Assembly (NCBI GenBank): GCA_024760905.1
Contig: CM045733.1
Coordinates: forward strand, 39,244,501-39,308,500
Length of the DNA stretch: 64,000 bases
Direction of reading: 5' to 3'
Origin: Plotosus lineatus
Lineage: Eukaryota; Chordata; Actinopteri; Siluriformes; Plotosidae
Shown here: positions 1-13,695 of the stretch, piece by piece
Numbering within the stretch: the first letter of the stretch is position 1
Layout of the letters: each line of letters begins with the position of its first letter
The notes under the pieces: model-generated
Database searches by the model: none
The model's input: only the letters and a program-made list of their open reading frames with translations
Told to the model about the DNA's origin: nothing
Program-made: the position numbers and the translations under genes

Positions 1-2112
1 CTCTCGGCACCCTGTCATATGCTTTCTCCAGATCCACAAAGGCACAATGCAGCTCCCTCTGACCTTCTCTGTACTTCTCCATTAACATCCTCAAGGCAAA
101 CACTGCATCTGTGGTGCTCTTTCTTGGCATGAAACCAAACTGTTGTTCACAAATGCTGACCTCTGCCCTTAGTCTAGCTTCCACTATTCTTTCCCATAAC
201 TTCATCGTATGGCTCATCAACTTTATCCCTCTGTAGTTGCCACAACTCTGTACATCTCCCTTGTTCTTAAAAATGGGCACCAGCACACTTCTTGTCCATT
301 CCTCTGGCATCCTCTCACTCTCTAAGACCTTGTTAAATGTTCTTGTCAGAAAATCTACTGCTACCTCTCCGAGACACTTCCATACCTCCACTGGTATGTC
401 ATCAGGACCAACTGCCTTTCCATTCTTCATCCTCTTCAATGCCCTCCTCACTTCACCCTTACTAATCTTTGCTACTTCCTGGTCTTCAACAGTCACCTCT
501 TCTACTCTTTTTTCTCTCTCATTTTCCTCATTCATCAGCTCTTCAAAGTACTCTTTCCATCTTCCCAGCACAGTTCTGTCATCAGTCAATACATTTCCCT
601 CTCTGTCCTTTATCAATCTCACTTGCTGCACATCCTTCCCATCTCTATTTCTCTGCTGTGCCAACCTGTATAAATCATTTTCTCCCTCTTTACTTTCCAA
701 CCGAGCATAAAAGTCATCAAACGCGCCCTGTTTGGCCTTTGACATTGCTACCTTTGCCTTACGCTGTCTCCCTGTACTCCTATTTACTCTCTTCGGTTTT
801 CTCAATGTCCCACTTCTTCTTAGCTAACCTCTTCCTTTGTACACACTCCTGCACTTCCTCATTCCACCACCAAGTCTCCTTATCTCCTCTCCTTCCAGAT
901 GACACACCAAGTCTTCTCCTACCTGTCTCCCTGATCACATTAGCTGTAGTTGTCCAATCATCTGGAAGCACTTCCTGACCACCCAAAGCCTGTTTCAACT
1001 CCTCCTTGAAGACAACCCGAAACTCTTCCTTTTTCAACTTCCACCACTTTGTCTTCTGCTCTGCCTTTGCCTTCTTCACCTTCCTCACCATCAGCATCAT
1101 CCTGCACACCACCATCCTATGCTGTTTGGCAACACTCTCATCCGCTACTACTTTGCAGTCACTGACTTCCTTTAAATTACATCGCCCGCACAAGATGTAG
1201 TCGACCTGTGTGCTCCTACCTCCGCTTTTATAAGTCACCCTATGCTCCTCTCTCTTCTGGAAGAAAGTATTCACCACAGCAATTTCCATCCTTTTTGCAA
1301 AATCTACCAACATCTGTCCTTCTGCTTTCCTGTCCTGGATACCAAACCTGCCCATCACTTCCTCGTCCCCTCTGTTTCCTGCACCAACATGTCCATTGAA
1401 GTCTGCACCAATGACCACTCTTTCACCTCTGGGGGTACTCTGCATCACTTCATCTAACTCCCTCCAGAATCTCTCCTTCTCTTCTCGCTCACATCCTGTC
1501 TGTGGGGCATAAGCACTAACAACATTGACCATCACACCTTCAATTTCTAACTTGAGACTCATCACTCTGTCTGACACTCTTTTCACTTCTCGAACATTCC
1601 TGACAAACTCCTCCTTCAAGATGACTCCGACTCCATTTCTCTTCCCATCCACACCATTGTAAAACAGCTTAAACCTGCTCCTATGCTTCTAGCCTTGTTA
1701 CCTTTCCACCTTGTCTCCTGAACACACAGTATGTCCACCTTCCTCCTCTGCATCATGTCAGCCAGCTTGCTACCTTTTCCTGCCATAGTTCCAACGTTCA
1801 AAGTCCCTACTTTCAATCCTAGAATCATGTCTTTCCTCTTCTCTCTCTGGCAACGGACACGCCTCCCGCCTCTCCTTCTTCGACTAACAGTAGTCCAATT
1901 TCCATCAGCATCCTTTTGGTTGACGGCACTGATGGCGGTCGTTGTTAACCCGGGCCTCGACCGATCCGGTATGTCATTCTTTCTTGTGATTCGCATAGTT
2001 TATTTGGCATTTGTTTTACGCCGGATGCCCTTCCTGACGCAACCCTCTGCATTTATCCGGGCTTGGGACCGGCGTGAGGGAGAGACACTGGTTTGTGCCC
2101 CGGCTGCATTAA
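1..2112 (-). mobile_element. RTE-type LINE, 5' part (RT cut by window edge)
   Basis: Minus-strand non-LTR retrotransposon. Reading leftward from 2112 there is a 5' leader, then an apurinic-type endonuclease (about 1996-1200; motifs LKVGTLNVGTM, VQETRWKG, GADFNGHVGAG, YKSGGRSTQVDYIL), a linker rich in K/E, and the start of the reverse transcriptase up to [12 protein letters not shown] at the window edge. The frame is broken near 1640 and again at 780, so it is not intact. The same family recurs at 5478-8327, 9290-9711, 21728-24014 and 31003-33336. The EN-RT order and sequence style fit the RTE clade; I cannot place it in a named subfamily. Fish annotations often mislabel such ORFs as host proteins. 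Confidence 0.88.
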
Positions 2113-2310
2113 AAGTAGGCTGAAATGTAGTTCCAAATTACCCCGAGGCAAGTGTGAGCGCATGATTGGTTGACTGTGTGTTGGCCTTATAATGTTCTGG
2201 AGAGCTGTCCAGGGTGTACTACAGCCTTGCCCAGAGACAGCTGAGATAAGTGTCAGCCTCCCTGTAACCCTAATGAGGATTAGGCATCTTAGAAAATGAA
2301 TGAATGAAAC
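2113..2310 (+). mobile_element. SINE-like 3' fragment with GAATG tail
   Basis: Degenerate segment ending in a GAATGAATGAA run near 2295-2308. It contains the phrase CAGCTGAGATAAGTGTCAGC and the GGTGTACTACAGCC block that recur at 52575-52710, 56250-56345 and 61690-61985. It looks like the 3' half of a tRNA-derived fish SINE mobilised by a LINE with a GAATG tail. It abuts the RTE LINE on its left. Confidence 0.5.
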
Positions 2311-2319
2311 CAAATGTTA

Positions 2320-2405
2320 ATTTGATAAATAGGCTGCAGCCACTCTCTTGGAGAAGGCAGGGAACACTCTGAACTGGTCAGCCTGCTGCTGGACAATTGC
2401 AGGGC

Positions 2406-2444
<39 letters not shown>

Positions 2445-2640
2445 CCATTCACACTCACACCAAGAGGAAATTTGGAGCAAACAACTATCCTAACAGCCAA
2501 CTAGCCTGTACCTATCTTTGGACAGTGGGAGGACACCTCTGGACGCACGGAGAGTACATCAAACTCCCCACAAACTCCCGCGCCTGGACAGGAACCCAGA
2601 ACCTTCTTGCCATGAAGTGGACGTGCGAACCACGCCAGAT
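2320..2640 (-). mobile_element. tRNA-derived SINE, reverse orientation, with internal (CA)n
   Basis: Reads on the minus strand as a tRNA-like head (right end, about 2640) followed by the conserved body that on the + strand is seen as GTGGGAGGAC, ACTCCCCACAAACTCC and GAACCCAGAACCTTCTTGCC. A (CA)n tract at 2406-2440 sits in the body. Related copies lie at 19760-20095, 59560-59830 and 61690-61985. It is old: many substitutions relative to those copies. Confidence 0.6.
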
Positions 2641-3573
2641 ATTATTTAAGCATATTACTTTGTTTAGTATCGATATTAATCATTTGTATTTTATACCACT
2701 ACATGGTAGATTTAAGATAATCGTTTTTATTAGTGATTTCAATATCATGAATTCATTGTTATTTTGTATCAATTTGTAATAAAGTTTAACTATACAGTTA
2801 TTTTAGTTTGCTAAACAGAAAAGATAAAAGTCAAATAAAAATGTACATTAATATTGCAAGAAGAAAATAAGTAAAATGAGTAAAGAGTAAAAAAGATTGT
2901 ATACGTTAGACAATCTTACCAGAAACTCTCTTCAGCTTCATGCAAATAGCGCAGCTGTTTTTAATGTAACTGCACCGCGCGCCGTTAGCTAATGCTAATA
3001 CTAAAGCTAAACCTAAATACGGTTATTTTCTTGTGAAAAACAGACTTATTTGTGTATCTCTAATAGTTTTTAGGCATCCTGATCAAGATCTTTTCCTATC
3101 CGTTTTTAACACCATGTTCACTGTCACAACCCGTTTAGTCCTTTGCTTGTTGGCGAAAACGAACCTAATGCTAACTACCGCCCAACCACACGATCAAAGG
3201 GTCAAACCCAGCCGTTCAGAGAGTCGACTCCGAAATGATTCAAATATTTAAATTAAGATAAGACCAACAAAAAACGATTAAAGGGTTCTGTTGATAATGA
3301 CTCGGTTGATAAATCACAAACTTGAGTCGCCCGATATTCTCATTTTATTATTATGTTTGAAATACTGCAATCAATATCTTGAACTAAGAGCGTATTCCCT
3401 GCACTACGTATCTGACTCAGATCCATAAAATGATCCATAAATCCGAAATCCGAAAGTTCCGTGTTTAAAAAAAACCCGGAACTGATTGTTAGAATAAAAG
3501 TCGTGCCACATAGCATTCACACACACACTGGGCAGTAGATTATTGTACATAAGAACAGTATGAGCAGTATCCC

Positions 3574-3574
<1 letters not shown>
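2641..3574. other. AT-rich intergenic DNA, nothing recognised
   Basis: I find no gene, RNA or known repeat here. The longest open frame (about 72 codons near 3033) has no protein-like composition or recognisable motif. Confidence 0.5.
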
Positions 3575-3575
<1 letters not shown>

Positions 3576-3637
<62 letters not shown>

Positions 3638-3639
3638 AT

Positions 3640-3640
<1 letters not shown>
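3576..3640. repeat. (TA)n(TG)n microsatellite
   Basis: Uninterrupted TA dinucleotides to 3629, then a short TG run. It lies directly beside the Penelope-like fragment, the same arrangement as at 54706-54760 and 62563-62622. Confidence 0.95.
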
Positions 3641-4375
<735 letters not shown>

Positions 4376-4439
4376 ATATATAGATATAGATATATAGATA
4401 GATATAGTGATAAGTGTACAACATAATATTGCACGTGAG

Positions 4440-5477
4440 CAGCATATACGTGTACAGTATCACATTCCTTGTAATTTAACAATTTATACAGAAGAGTCAA
4501 TCCATTCAGAAGCACATTATCACTGACATGTGAATAAAAAGTTTCGATTCACTCTGATTTCAGCATATATTGAGGTAAGATTGAAGCAAAGTGCAAGTGC
4601 TCTTCTCAGTCCAGCTTGTGTGAAGTGAGGTGAGTGTATATGATGAGATTATGTGGATAAGTGTGTTGTGCATTGAGATGCCTGACAGCTCGAGGTATGA
4701 AACTACTGCACAGTCAGGAGGTACCCAAACAGATGCTGCATTATCTCCTACCTGATGGTCAAAGTGGAAATAGTCTGCCTTAAGGATTGAGTCCTGAAAT
4801 CCACAATGCTACATGGGCTTTCAGTACAGAAATTATGGTACATGTCCTGTATGGAGAGCAGGGACCCACCAATTGCTTTTCCAGCTGCTTTTAGAATCTG
4901 CTGCACTGTTGCAGTCAGTGAGAGTATAGCTTCCAAACCTGATGCAACTGGTATCTCTCAGTTGTGCCCCCGTAATAAGTGTTGAGGATTGGTGAAGGCA
5001 GACTTACTTTCTTGCAATTCCTCAGAAAGGTAAGACACTGTCATGTCTTATAAGCCAGAAAGGAGTTTGTTGACCAAGTGAGACCATATGTAATGTTGAC
5101 AGCCAGGAATTTGGTGCTGATGACCCTCCTGGTAACCGTTAATGGAGAGTGATCAGTACATGGCTCCCTGAAGTCCGCTGCTATCTTTTTATTTCACCCA
5201 CATTTTGGGATGAGCCGTTGACCATGCACCTGTCAGAAATTCTGTCATCATCTTTCTGTATGATGCTTTGTGGGAATTTCTAATGCGAACCACCACTGAC
5301 TTATCAACAGCAAACTTTACAATATGTTAAGTGCGAAATTATGTAGAGCTTATGGGTTAGAATAGTGAAGAGCAGCAGACTGAGAACGCAGCCCAATGGT
5401 GCACCTGTTCTCATTGTGATGATGTTTCAGGTGTTGGCAGCGAATCCAGTGTACATGGATGGCAGACTCTCCAATAA
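4440..5477 (-). pseudogene. Degraded L2/Rex1-like LINE reverse transcriptase remnant
   Basis: On the minus strand near 5410-5330 the translation TGAPLGCVLSLLLFTILTH matches the RT motif normally read as GAPQGCVLSPLLFTL in L2/Rex1-type LINEs. Downstream are blurred traces of the RT thumb region (phrases resembling DHSPLTI and SLGQQTP) with many stops and frameshifts. No open frame remains. This is the oldest-looking LINE in the window and is abutted by the younger RTE copy at 5478. Confidence 0.5.
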
Positions 5478-8327
5478 AGAGTCTTCTTCTTTTCCTTTCG
5501 GCTGTTCCCTTCAGGGGTCGCCACAAGCGAATCATCTGCCTCCATCTCACCCTATCCTCTGCATCTTCTTCTCTTACACCAACTGCCTTCATGTCCTCCT
5601 TCACCACATCCATGAATCATCTCTTTAGTTTTCCTTTGGGCCCTCTGCCTGGTAGTTCCAACCTCAGCATCCTACTCCCAATATAATCACCATCCCTCCT
5701 CTGTACATGTCCAAACCATCTCAATCTAGCTTCGCTGACTTTGTCTCCAAAACATCTTACATGTGCTGTCCATCTGATGTGCTCATTCCTGATCCTATCC
5801 ATCCTCGTTACTCCCAAAGAGAACCTCAACATTTTCATCTCTGCTACCTCCAGCTCTGCCTCCTGTCTTTCCCCCAGGGCCACTGTTTCTAAACCATACA
5901 ACATTGCTGGCCTCAACACGGTCTTGTACACTTTTCCTTTCATTCTTACCAATCACATATCACACCGGACACTTTTCTCCAACCATTCGAACCTGCTTGC
6001 ACATGCTTCTTCACCTCTTTTCCACACTCTCCATTGCTCTGGATTGTTGAGCCTAAGTACTTAAAATCCTCCACCTTCTTTATCTCTGCTCCCTGTAACC
6101 TCACCATTCCTCTTAGGTCCTTCTCGTTCACACATGTGTATTCTGTCTTACTGAGGCTAACCTTCATTCCGCTCCTTTCCAGGGCATACCTCCACCTCTC
6201 TAGATTCTCCTGCACTTGTTCTCTGCTCTCACTACAGATCACAATGTCATCTGCAAACATCATGGTCCATGGGGAATCTTTTCGAACCTCGTCTGTCAGC
6301 CTGTCCATCACCATAGCAAACAAGAAGGGGCCTTGAACTCTTCTGTCACACCGACAGCAAACCTCACCACTGTCTTACATCTCTCATACATGTCCTGCAC
6401 CACTCTAACATACTTCTCTGCCACTCCAGACTTCCTCATGCAATACCAAAGTTCTTCTCTCGGCACCCTGTCATATGCTTTCTCCAGATCCACAAAGGCA
6501 CAATGCAGCTCCCTCTGACCTTCTCTGTACTTCTCTATTAACATCCTCAAATCAAACACTGCATCTGTGGTGCTCTTTCTTGGCATGAAACCAAACTGTT
6601 GTTCACAAATGCTGACCTCTGCCCTTAATCCAGCTTCCACTATTCTTTCCCATAACTTCATCGTATGGCTCATCAACTTTATCCCTTTGTAGTTGCCACA
6701 ACTCTGCACCTCTCCCTTGTTCTTAAAAATGGGCACCAGCACACTTCTTCTCCATTCCTCTGGCATCCTCTCACTCTCTAAGACTTTGTTGAATGTTCTT
6801 GTCAGAAAATCTACTGCTACCTCTCCTAGACACTTCCATACCTCCACCGGTACGTCATCAGGACCAACTGCCTTTCCATTCTTCATTCTCTTCAATGCCC
6901 TCCTCACTTCACCCTTACTAATCTTCTCTACTTCCTGGTCCTCAACAGTCACCTCTTCTACTCTTTTTTCTCTCTCATTTTCCTCATTCATCAGCTCTTC
7001 AAAGTACTCTTTCCATCTTCCCAGCACACTTCTGTCCTCAGTCAATACATTTCCCTCTCTGTCCTTAATCACTCTAACTTGCTGCACGTCCTTCCCATCT
7101 CTATTTCTCTGCTGTGCCAACCTGTATAAATCATTTTCTCCCTCTTTACTGTCCAACCTATCATACAAGTCATCATACACCTTTTGTTTGGCCTTTGACA
7201 TCGCTACCTTCACCTTACGCTGTGTCTCCCTGTACTCTTGCTTACTCTCTTCGGTCCTCTCAATGTCCCACTTCTTCTTAGCTAACCTTTTCCTTTGTAC
7301 ACACTCCTGCACTTCCTCATTGCACCACCAAGTTTCCTTATCTACTCCTTCCAGATGACACACCAAGTATTCTCCTACCTTTCTTCGTGATCACATTAGC
7401 CGTAGTTGTCCAATCACTGGAAGCTCTTCCTAACCACTCAAGGCCTGTTTCAACTCCAACTTGAAGACAACACGACACGCTTCCTTTTTCAGCTTCCACC
7501 ACTTTGTCTTCTGCTCTGCCTTTGCCTTCTTCACCTTCCTCACCATCAGCTTCATCCTGCACACCACCATCTTATGCTGTTTGGCAACACTCTCACCCAT
7601 TACTACTTTGCAGTCACTGACTTTTTTGGCCTCCACAAGATGTTGTCTATTTGTGTGCTCCTACCTCCGCTTTTATAAGTCACCCTATGCTCCTGTCTCT
7701 TCTGGAAGAAAGTATTTACCACAGCCATTTCCATCCTTTTTGCAAAATCGATCAACATCTGTCCTTCTGCGTTCCTGTCCTGGATACCAAACCTGCCCAT
7801 CACTTCCTCGTCCCCTCTTTTTCCTGCACCGACATGTCCACTCTTTCACCTCTGGGGGTACTCTGCATCACTTCATCTAACTCACTCCAGAATCTCTCCT
7901 TCTCTTCTATGCTTATCCTGTGGGGCATAAGCACTGACAACATTGACCATCACGCCTTCAATTTCTAACTTGAGACTCATTACTCTGTCTGACACTCTTT
8001 GTAATTCTAGAACATTACTGACAAACTCCTCCTTCAAGATGACTCCTACTCCATTTCTCTTCCCAGCCACACCATGAAAAAACAGTTTAAACCCTGCTCC
8101 TATGCTTCTAGCCTTGCTACCTTTCACCTGGTCTCCTCAACACACAGTATGTCCACCATCCTCTGCATCATGTCCGCCAGCTCTCTACCTTTTCCTGTCA
8201 TAGTTCCAACATTCAAACTCCCTACGTTCTGTCCTAGACTCATGTCTTTCCTCTTCTCTCTCTCTGCCTACGAACACGCTTCCCACCTCTCCTTCTTCGA
8301 CTTCTTCGACGTCTTCGATTCTCCAGT
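5478..8327 (-). mobile_element. RTE-type LINE, 3'-complete, frameshifted
   Basis: Minus-strand copy of the same family as 1-2112. It covers endonuclease (8127-7600, several frameshifts), linker, reverse transcriptase (7366-6308 is one 352-codon open frame including [21 protein letters not shown] and [12 protein letters not shown]; 6323-5946 carries the catalytic FADDIVICSES), thumb and the C-terminal RRFMDVVKEDM-type region to about 5560. The 3' end is the block read on the minus strand as TTCGCTTGTGGCGACCCCTG followed by an AAGAAG tail at 5478. Frameshifts and stops make it inactive. 5' leader sequence is missing. Confidence 0.9.
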
Positions 8328-8595
8328 AAAGAGAGTATAAAGCAAAATTACAGAAGGAGGTGTACGTGAGAGACCCTGTATGTAAATACAGGGTGTCCCA
8401 AAAATGTATACACACTTTAAATAATTATAAACTGGCTCTTTATTATACAGTAGTACCTCACCTTATGAAAGACCCAACAAACGAAAAATCCAGCTTACGA
8501 AATGTATTTACCTACAATTTCTGTCTCTGGATACGAAAAAATTCACGTTACGAAATGCGCCATCTCAAAAATTCAAAGAATGTGACAATGGGCTT

Positions 8596-9050
<455 letters not shown>

Positions 9051-9097
9051 AGGAATTGCTCTCCCATTGGCTATCTCCCAACAGCCTGCCCCGGTGG

Positions 9098-9283
9098 CCT
9101 CCCATTGGCTATTATGGAGCTGCATCTCCATAATACCCACGATGGTTTTCGTGTGCCTTCGACCAATTGTTCCTCACGGAGATGCAGCTTCCTCCCATTG
9201 GCTATTATGGAGCTGCATCTCCATAATACCCATGATGCTTTTCATGTGCCTTCAACCCATTGTTCATCACGAAGTTCCAACAC
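9098..9283. repeat. Tandem duplication, about 93-bp unit
   Basis: The block beginning CCTCCCATTGGCTATTATGG occurs at about 9098 and 9191, each followed by GAGCTGCATCTCCATAATAC. Tigger copy B (19380) has only one unit, so the duplication is private to this copy. Confidence 0.8.
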
Positions 9284-9289
9284 GCGTAA

Positions 9290-9711
9290 AGGACAGAGAT
9301 ACAGAAACAGTGGCACTGAGGAAAAGACAGGAGGCAGAGCTGGAGGTAGCAGAGATGAAAATGTTGAGGTTCTCTTTGGGAGTAACGAGGATGGATAGGA
9401 TCAGGAATGAGTACATCAGAGGGGCAGCACATGTAAGAAGTTTTGGAGACAAAGTCAGAGAGGCTAGATTGAGATGGTCTGGACATATACAGAGGAGGGA
9501 TAGTGAGTATATTGGTAGTAGGATGCTGAGGTTGGAACTACCAGGCAGAAGGCCCAGAGGAAGACTAAAGGGAAGATTTATGGATGTGGTGAAGGAGGAC
9601 ATGAAGGTAGTTGGAGTAAGAGTAGAAGATGCAGACGAAAATGTGAGATGGAGGTAGATGATTCGCTGTGGCGACCTCTGAAGGGAATAGTCGAAAGGAG
9701 AACAAGAAGAA
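9290..9711 (+). mobile_element. RTE-type LINE, 5'-truncated 3' end
   Basis: Plus-strand fragment encoding the C-terminal tail of the RTE ORF: EAELEVAEMKMLRFSLGVTR, then GDKVREARLRWSGHIQRRDS and RFMDVVKEDMKVVGVR. It ends with the 3' block GATTCGCTGTGGCGACCTCT and an AAGAAG-type tail at 9711. Heavy 5' truncation is typical of target-primed reverse transcription. It lies inside Tigger copy A. Confidence 0.85.
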
Positions 9712-10415
9712 ATATTTGTCAGATTATAACTCCGCTAAGAAGATATGATCAACACACACGTGCGCGTACACATACACACATGCGTGCACACACACACACA
9801 TGCGTGTGCGATTCCAGGTGAAAGTGATTCCTGGTGTGAGTGAAACGACGAAGTGGGCTCGTGGCATGATGTTCCGTGATCTCGCAAATATTGGAATATG
9901 GCCAAAACCCTTCTACCATTGGTACCATATTGAAGCAAAAGGAGGCCTTAAAAGGTATACTTGTATAATTTTTAAAGCATTTAGCATTTAGGCAGTAGTA
10001 TTGGGGGACTTGGAATGAATCTGGCCTTTTACATGTAAAATGCTACTCAACTTACAAAAAAATCAGGTTTCGAAACCACTTCCAGAACGGATTAATCTCG
10101 TAAGGTGAGGTACCACTGTAATTTGTTTCATTTTCAACATGTAAAAGAATTAACATCACTCTATTGTTTTGTCACCACCTGTTCTCAAACTGATGTCCGT
10201 TCTGTGTAAAAGTGTGCATTTTTGTTATATCGTTCCAAGTACCACTCGTAATACAGTTGTTCTGGATTATCATCATTTAGAGCATGGACTATTCTTGGAA
10301 TGTAACTTTTCCATTGACGTTTCATGATGCGATTGACATATGATTTTGAAAAAAAAGAAACAATTGAGTTATCAGCTACTGAAAGGTGAATACATTTTTT
10401 GTGACACCCTGTATA

Positions 10416-11915
10416 CTGGTCCTTCTCAAAAAAATTAGCATATTGTGATAAAGTTCATTATTTTCTGTAATGTACTGATAAACATTAAACTTTCATATAG
10501 TTTAGATTCATTGCTCACCAACTGAAGTAGTTCAAGCCTTTTATTGTTTTAATATTGATAATTTTGGCAAAAAAAAGTAAAGAAAAACCAAAAATCCCTA
10601 TCTCAAAAAATTAGCACATTTCATCCGACCAATTAAAAAAAAAAAAAAAAAAAGTCAAGCTTCAAATAATTATGTTCAGTTATGCACTCAATACTTGGTC
10701 GGGAATCCTTTGGCAGAAATGACTGCTTCAATGCGGCGTGGCATGGAGCCAATCAGCCTGTGGCACTGCTGAGGTGTTATGGAGGCCCAGGATGCTTCGA
10801 TAGCGGCCTTAAGCTCATCCACAGTGTTGGGTCTGGTGTCTCTCAACTTTCTCTTCACAATATCCCACAGATTCTCTATGGGGTTCAGGTCAGGAGAGTT
10901 GGCAGGCCAGTTGAACACAGTAATACCATGGTCAGTAAACCATTTACCAGTGGTTTTGGCACTGTGAGCAGGTGCCAGGTCGTGCTGAAAAATGAAAATC
11001 TTCATCTCCATAAAGCTTTTCAGCAGATGAAAGCATGAAGTGCTCCAAAATCTCCTGATAGCTAGCTGCATTGACCCTGCCCTTGATAAAACACAGTGGA
11101 CCAACACCAGCAGCTGACATGGCACCCCAGACCATCACTGACTGTGGGGACTTGACACTGGACTTCAGGCATTTTGGCATTTCCTTTTCCCCAGTCTTCC
11201 TCCAGACTCTGGCACCTTGATTTCCGAATGACATGCAAAATTTGCTTTCATCTGAAAAAAAGTACTTTGGACCACTGAGCAACAGTCCAGTGCTGCTTCT
11301 CTGTAGCCCAGGTCAGGCGCTTCTGCCACTGTTTCTGGTTCAAAAGTGGCTTGACTTGGGGAATGCAGCACCTATAGCCCAGTCCACTGCTTCCACAGGT
11401 CCCCCAAGGTCTGGAATCGGCTCTTCTCCTCAATCTTCCTCAGGGTCCGGTTACCTCTTCTGGTTGTGCAGCGTTTTCTGCCACACTTTTTCCTTCCCAC
11501 AGACGTCCCACTGAGGTGCCTTGATACAGTAGTCTGGGAACGGCCTATTCGCTCAGAGATTTCTTTCTGTGTCTTACCCTCTTGCTTGAGGGTGTCAATG
11601 ATGGCCTTCTTGTACAGCAGTCAGGTCGGCAGTCTTACCCATGATTGCGGTTTTGAGTAATGAACCAGGCTGGGAGTTTTTAAAAGCCTCAGGAATCTTT
11701 TGCAGGTGTAATGATATGCTAATTTTTTGAGATAGGAATTTTGGGTTTTCATGAGCTGTATGCCAAAATCATCAGTATTAAAACAATAAAAGACCTGAAA
11801 TATTTCAGTTGGTGTGCAATGAATCTAAAATATATGAAGGTTTACTTTTTATCAGTACATTACAGAAAATAATGAACTTTATCACAATATGCTACATTTT
11901 TTAGAAGTACTAGTG
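10416..11915 (-). mobile_element. Tc1-like transposon, about 1.5 kb
   Basis: Left terminus CTGGTCCTTCTCAAAAAAAT at 10416; the right terminus near 11915 is its degenerate complement (TTATCACAATATGCTACATT and on). TA flanks lie at 10414-10415 and 11916-11917. TIRs of roughly 80 bp are recognisable (ATTGTGATAAAGTTCATTAT in both ends). The transposase is on the minus strand (see 10688-11642). From memory this TIR is that of a widespread fish Tc1 family, also reported from lampreys. It abuts the outer mariner-type element with only TATA between them. Confidence 0.88.
10688..11642 (-). pseudogene. Tc1 transposase, frameshifted and internally deleted
   Basis: Start ATG at 11642 (MGKTADLTAV), stop at 10688 after GFPTKY. 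The N-terminal paired-like HTH region and a DD34E catalytic core are visible: first D in FSDESKF, second D in QHDLAPAHSAK, E in NPIENLWDIVKRKL. An extra T around 11000 shifts frame between DEDF and QHDLAP, and a deletion of roughly 50 nt near 11380 removes part of the linker between the DNA-binding and catalytic domains (QWT joins GYRCCIP). Expected length is about 340 codons, so this copy cannot make active enzyme. Confidence 0.88.
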
Positions 11916-12016
<101 letters not shown>

Positions 12017-12180
12017 ATACTGTATATATTTTGCACAATTTTTTAAACGCGATTAAAGGGCTTTTATTTTGAAGGGGTGCTCGGTCGTGAACTGGAAGTA
12101 CTTTCTGTCATTGATGTTTATATGAGCAGGAGACGAATGTAATTCAATTCTGTGCCACAAAATATCGAAAAAAAATTAGG

Positions 12181-12249
12181 ATGATCAAAGCAATTCTAAT
12201 TTTTAACAACCATGGTAAACCGAGACTCATCAGGTTTTATCAGTATTTC
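12181..12249 (+). CDS. ap3s2: AP-3 complex subunit sigma-2, coding exon 1
   Basis: First coding exon (23 codons). It starts at ATG 12181 with A at -3 and reads MIKAILIFNNHGKPRLIRFY, the invariant N-terminus of AP-3 sigma subunits, ending before the donor GTGAGT at 12250 (phase 0). The gene has six coding exons: 12181-12249, 12442-12533, 27314-27425, 27614-27685, 46538-46645 and 50436-50561. Together they give 192 codons with no stop or frameshift, against about 193 in human AP3S2. The product is the small longin-fold subunit of the heterotetrameric AP-3 coat on endosomal/trans-Golgi membranes. It helps recognise dileucine signals and sort cargo to lysosomes and related organelles such as pigment granules. 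Residues GGSLIGGSDYKLIYRHY and VHYILQEVVMGG favour AP3S2 over AP3S1. No TATA box or CpG island is evident upstream; a further 5' UTR exon could be missed. Confidence 0.95.
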
Positions 12250-12441
12250 GTGAGTGTGATTTTATTTACTTTTTTAAAGAGTGTACTTGATCAGCTGATT
12301 AAATAAATATCCGGGCTGAGGGTTTCACTGTGTTCATTGAGAAATACATAATACAGTATTTATATTTCTAATATTCTAGTAGGTGCTTTAAATAAACTGT
12401 ATTTATTTATTTGCTCTCTGTGTTTGTGTGTCTCTGTCCAG

Positions 12442-12533
12442 GCAGAAGACATGCAGCAACAAATTATCAGAGAGACGTTCCACTTGGTGTCGAAGAGAGA
12501 TGATAATGTCTGTAATTTTCTAGAAGGTGGCAG
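12442..12533 (+). CDS. ap3s2: ap3s2 coding exon 2
   Basis: Acceptor CCAG at 12438-12441, donor GTAAAT at 12534, 92 nt (phase 0 in, phase 2 out). Encodes AEDMQQQIIRETFHLVSKRD then DNVCNFLEGG, the most conserved part of the sigma subunit. The split Ser codon AG|T joins exon 3. The intron that follows is 14.8 kb and almost entirely repetitive. Confidence 0.96.
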
Positions 12534-12610
12534 GTAAATAATTATTAATTATGGAAAATTGTTTCAAATAAAATTAAACTTTACGTGATTAAATGATCTT
12601 TTAAAATGTT

Positions 12611-12682
12611 TATACACACTAACACACACGCACACACATATAGTATGTGTGTGTATGTACATACATACATACATACATACAT

Positions 12683-12748
<66 letters not shown>

Positions 12749-12752
12749 GTGT
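12611..12752. repeat. Compound microsatellite (CA)n(CATA)n(TA)n(TG)n
   Basis: CA, then ACAT tetranucleotides (12656-12683), then TA and TG runs. It sits just inside ap3s2 intron 2. Confidence 0.93.
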
Positions 12753-13116
12753 GAACAGAGTTCCATGACCTCAAAATCAATTTGAGGAGAGACAATTAGC
12801 TCAAGGCATGTTCCTTAAGTCGTCCAATAAAATATGGGAAAACCCTGTAAAATGCTTATAAATAAAGGAATGTTCTTATTATGAAATACAGGGAATATAT
12901 AATACTATATATATATATATATATATAATACATGTACTACTTTGTGCTTCAGTTTTTGTGGATTTTTCAGAAATATCCATCAAAAATAAAAAATTAAGGA
13001 AATTAGGAAAACTAGGGTAAAAGTTAAGGAAAATAACACAAAACATGGCCAATCATGCAAAAATCCTCAAACAAAAACAAAATGCAAAAAACAACCCAAA
13101 CCTCCCATCAAAACTA

Positions 13117-13636
13117 CAGACACTCCCCGACTTACATTCATCCGTTTTACGTTTTTTTGATTTTACGTTTTTTTTTCCCAAAAAAAGGTCAAATTTTGAG
13201 TTTAGACGTACTTACGTAGTACGCTGACGTAATGACGCTGTTCATTGTTTACAAACGACAGACTGAATGTGCCCCTAGTCTACCCAGTTCAGTCATATAT
13301 ATATATAGTTTTATAGCTCTGTCATATAGTGCGTTACCCTTGTGTTAAGACGTCGTCTCTGTGATTTTTGTGTTTACACTGTTTTGCCTACTTTTGTAAC
13401 CATAAGCAAATATGGTTGGTCAGAAGTGTAAGCCTACTAGCATGGGTGCACGTTTCATACACAGATGAATTAGCTTTCTGCTCAGATCGGCACAATCGTT
13501 CTATTTATTATCTTTTAACAGAATCCTAAGAGTGTATACTTATTTTTATATTAATATTCATTAGGATTTGTGGGGCAGTGGTGGTCTAGAGTGCTGGATC
13601 GCTGATCCAAAGGTTGGGGGTTCGAGTCCCACTCTC

Positions 13637-13695
<59 letters not shown>

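Noticed and set aside
13572..13640. A possible tRNA gene (B-box GGTTCGAGTCCC)
   Set aside because: It is the head of a dispersed SINE with a LINE-like tail and target duplications; no clean cloverleaf.
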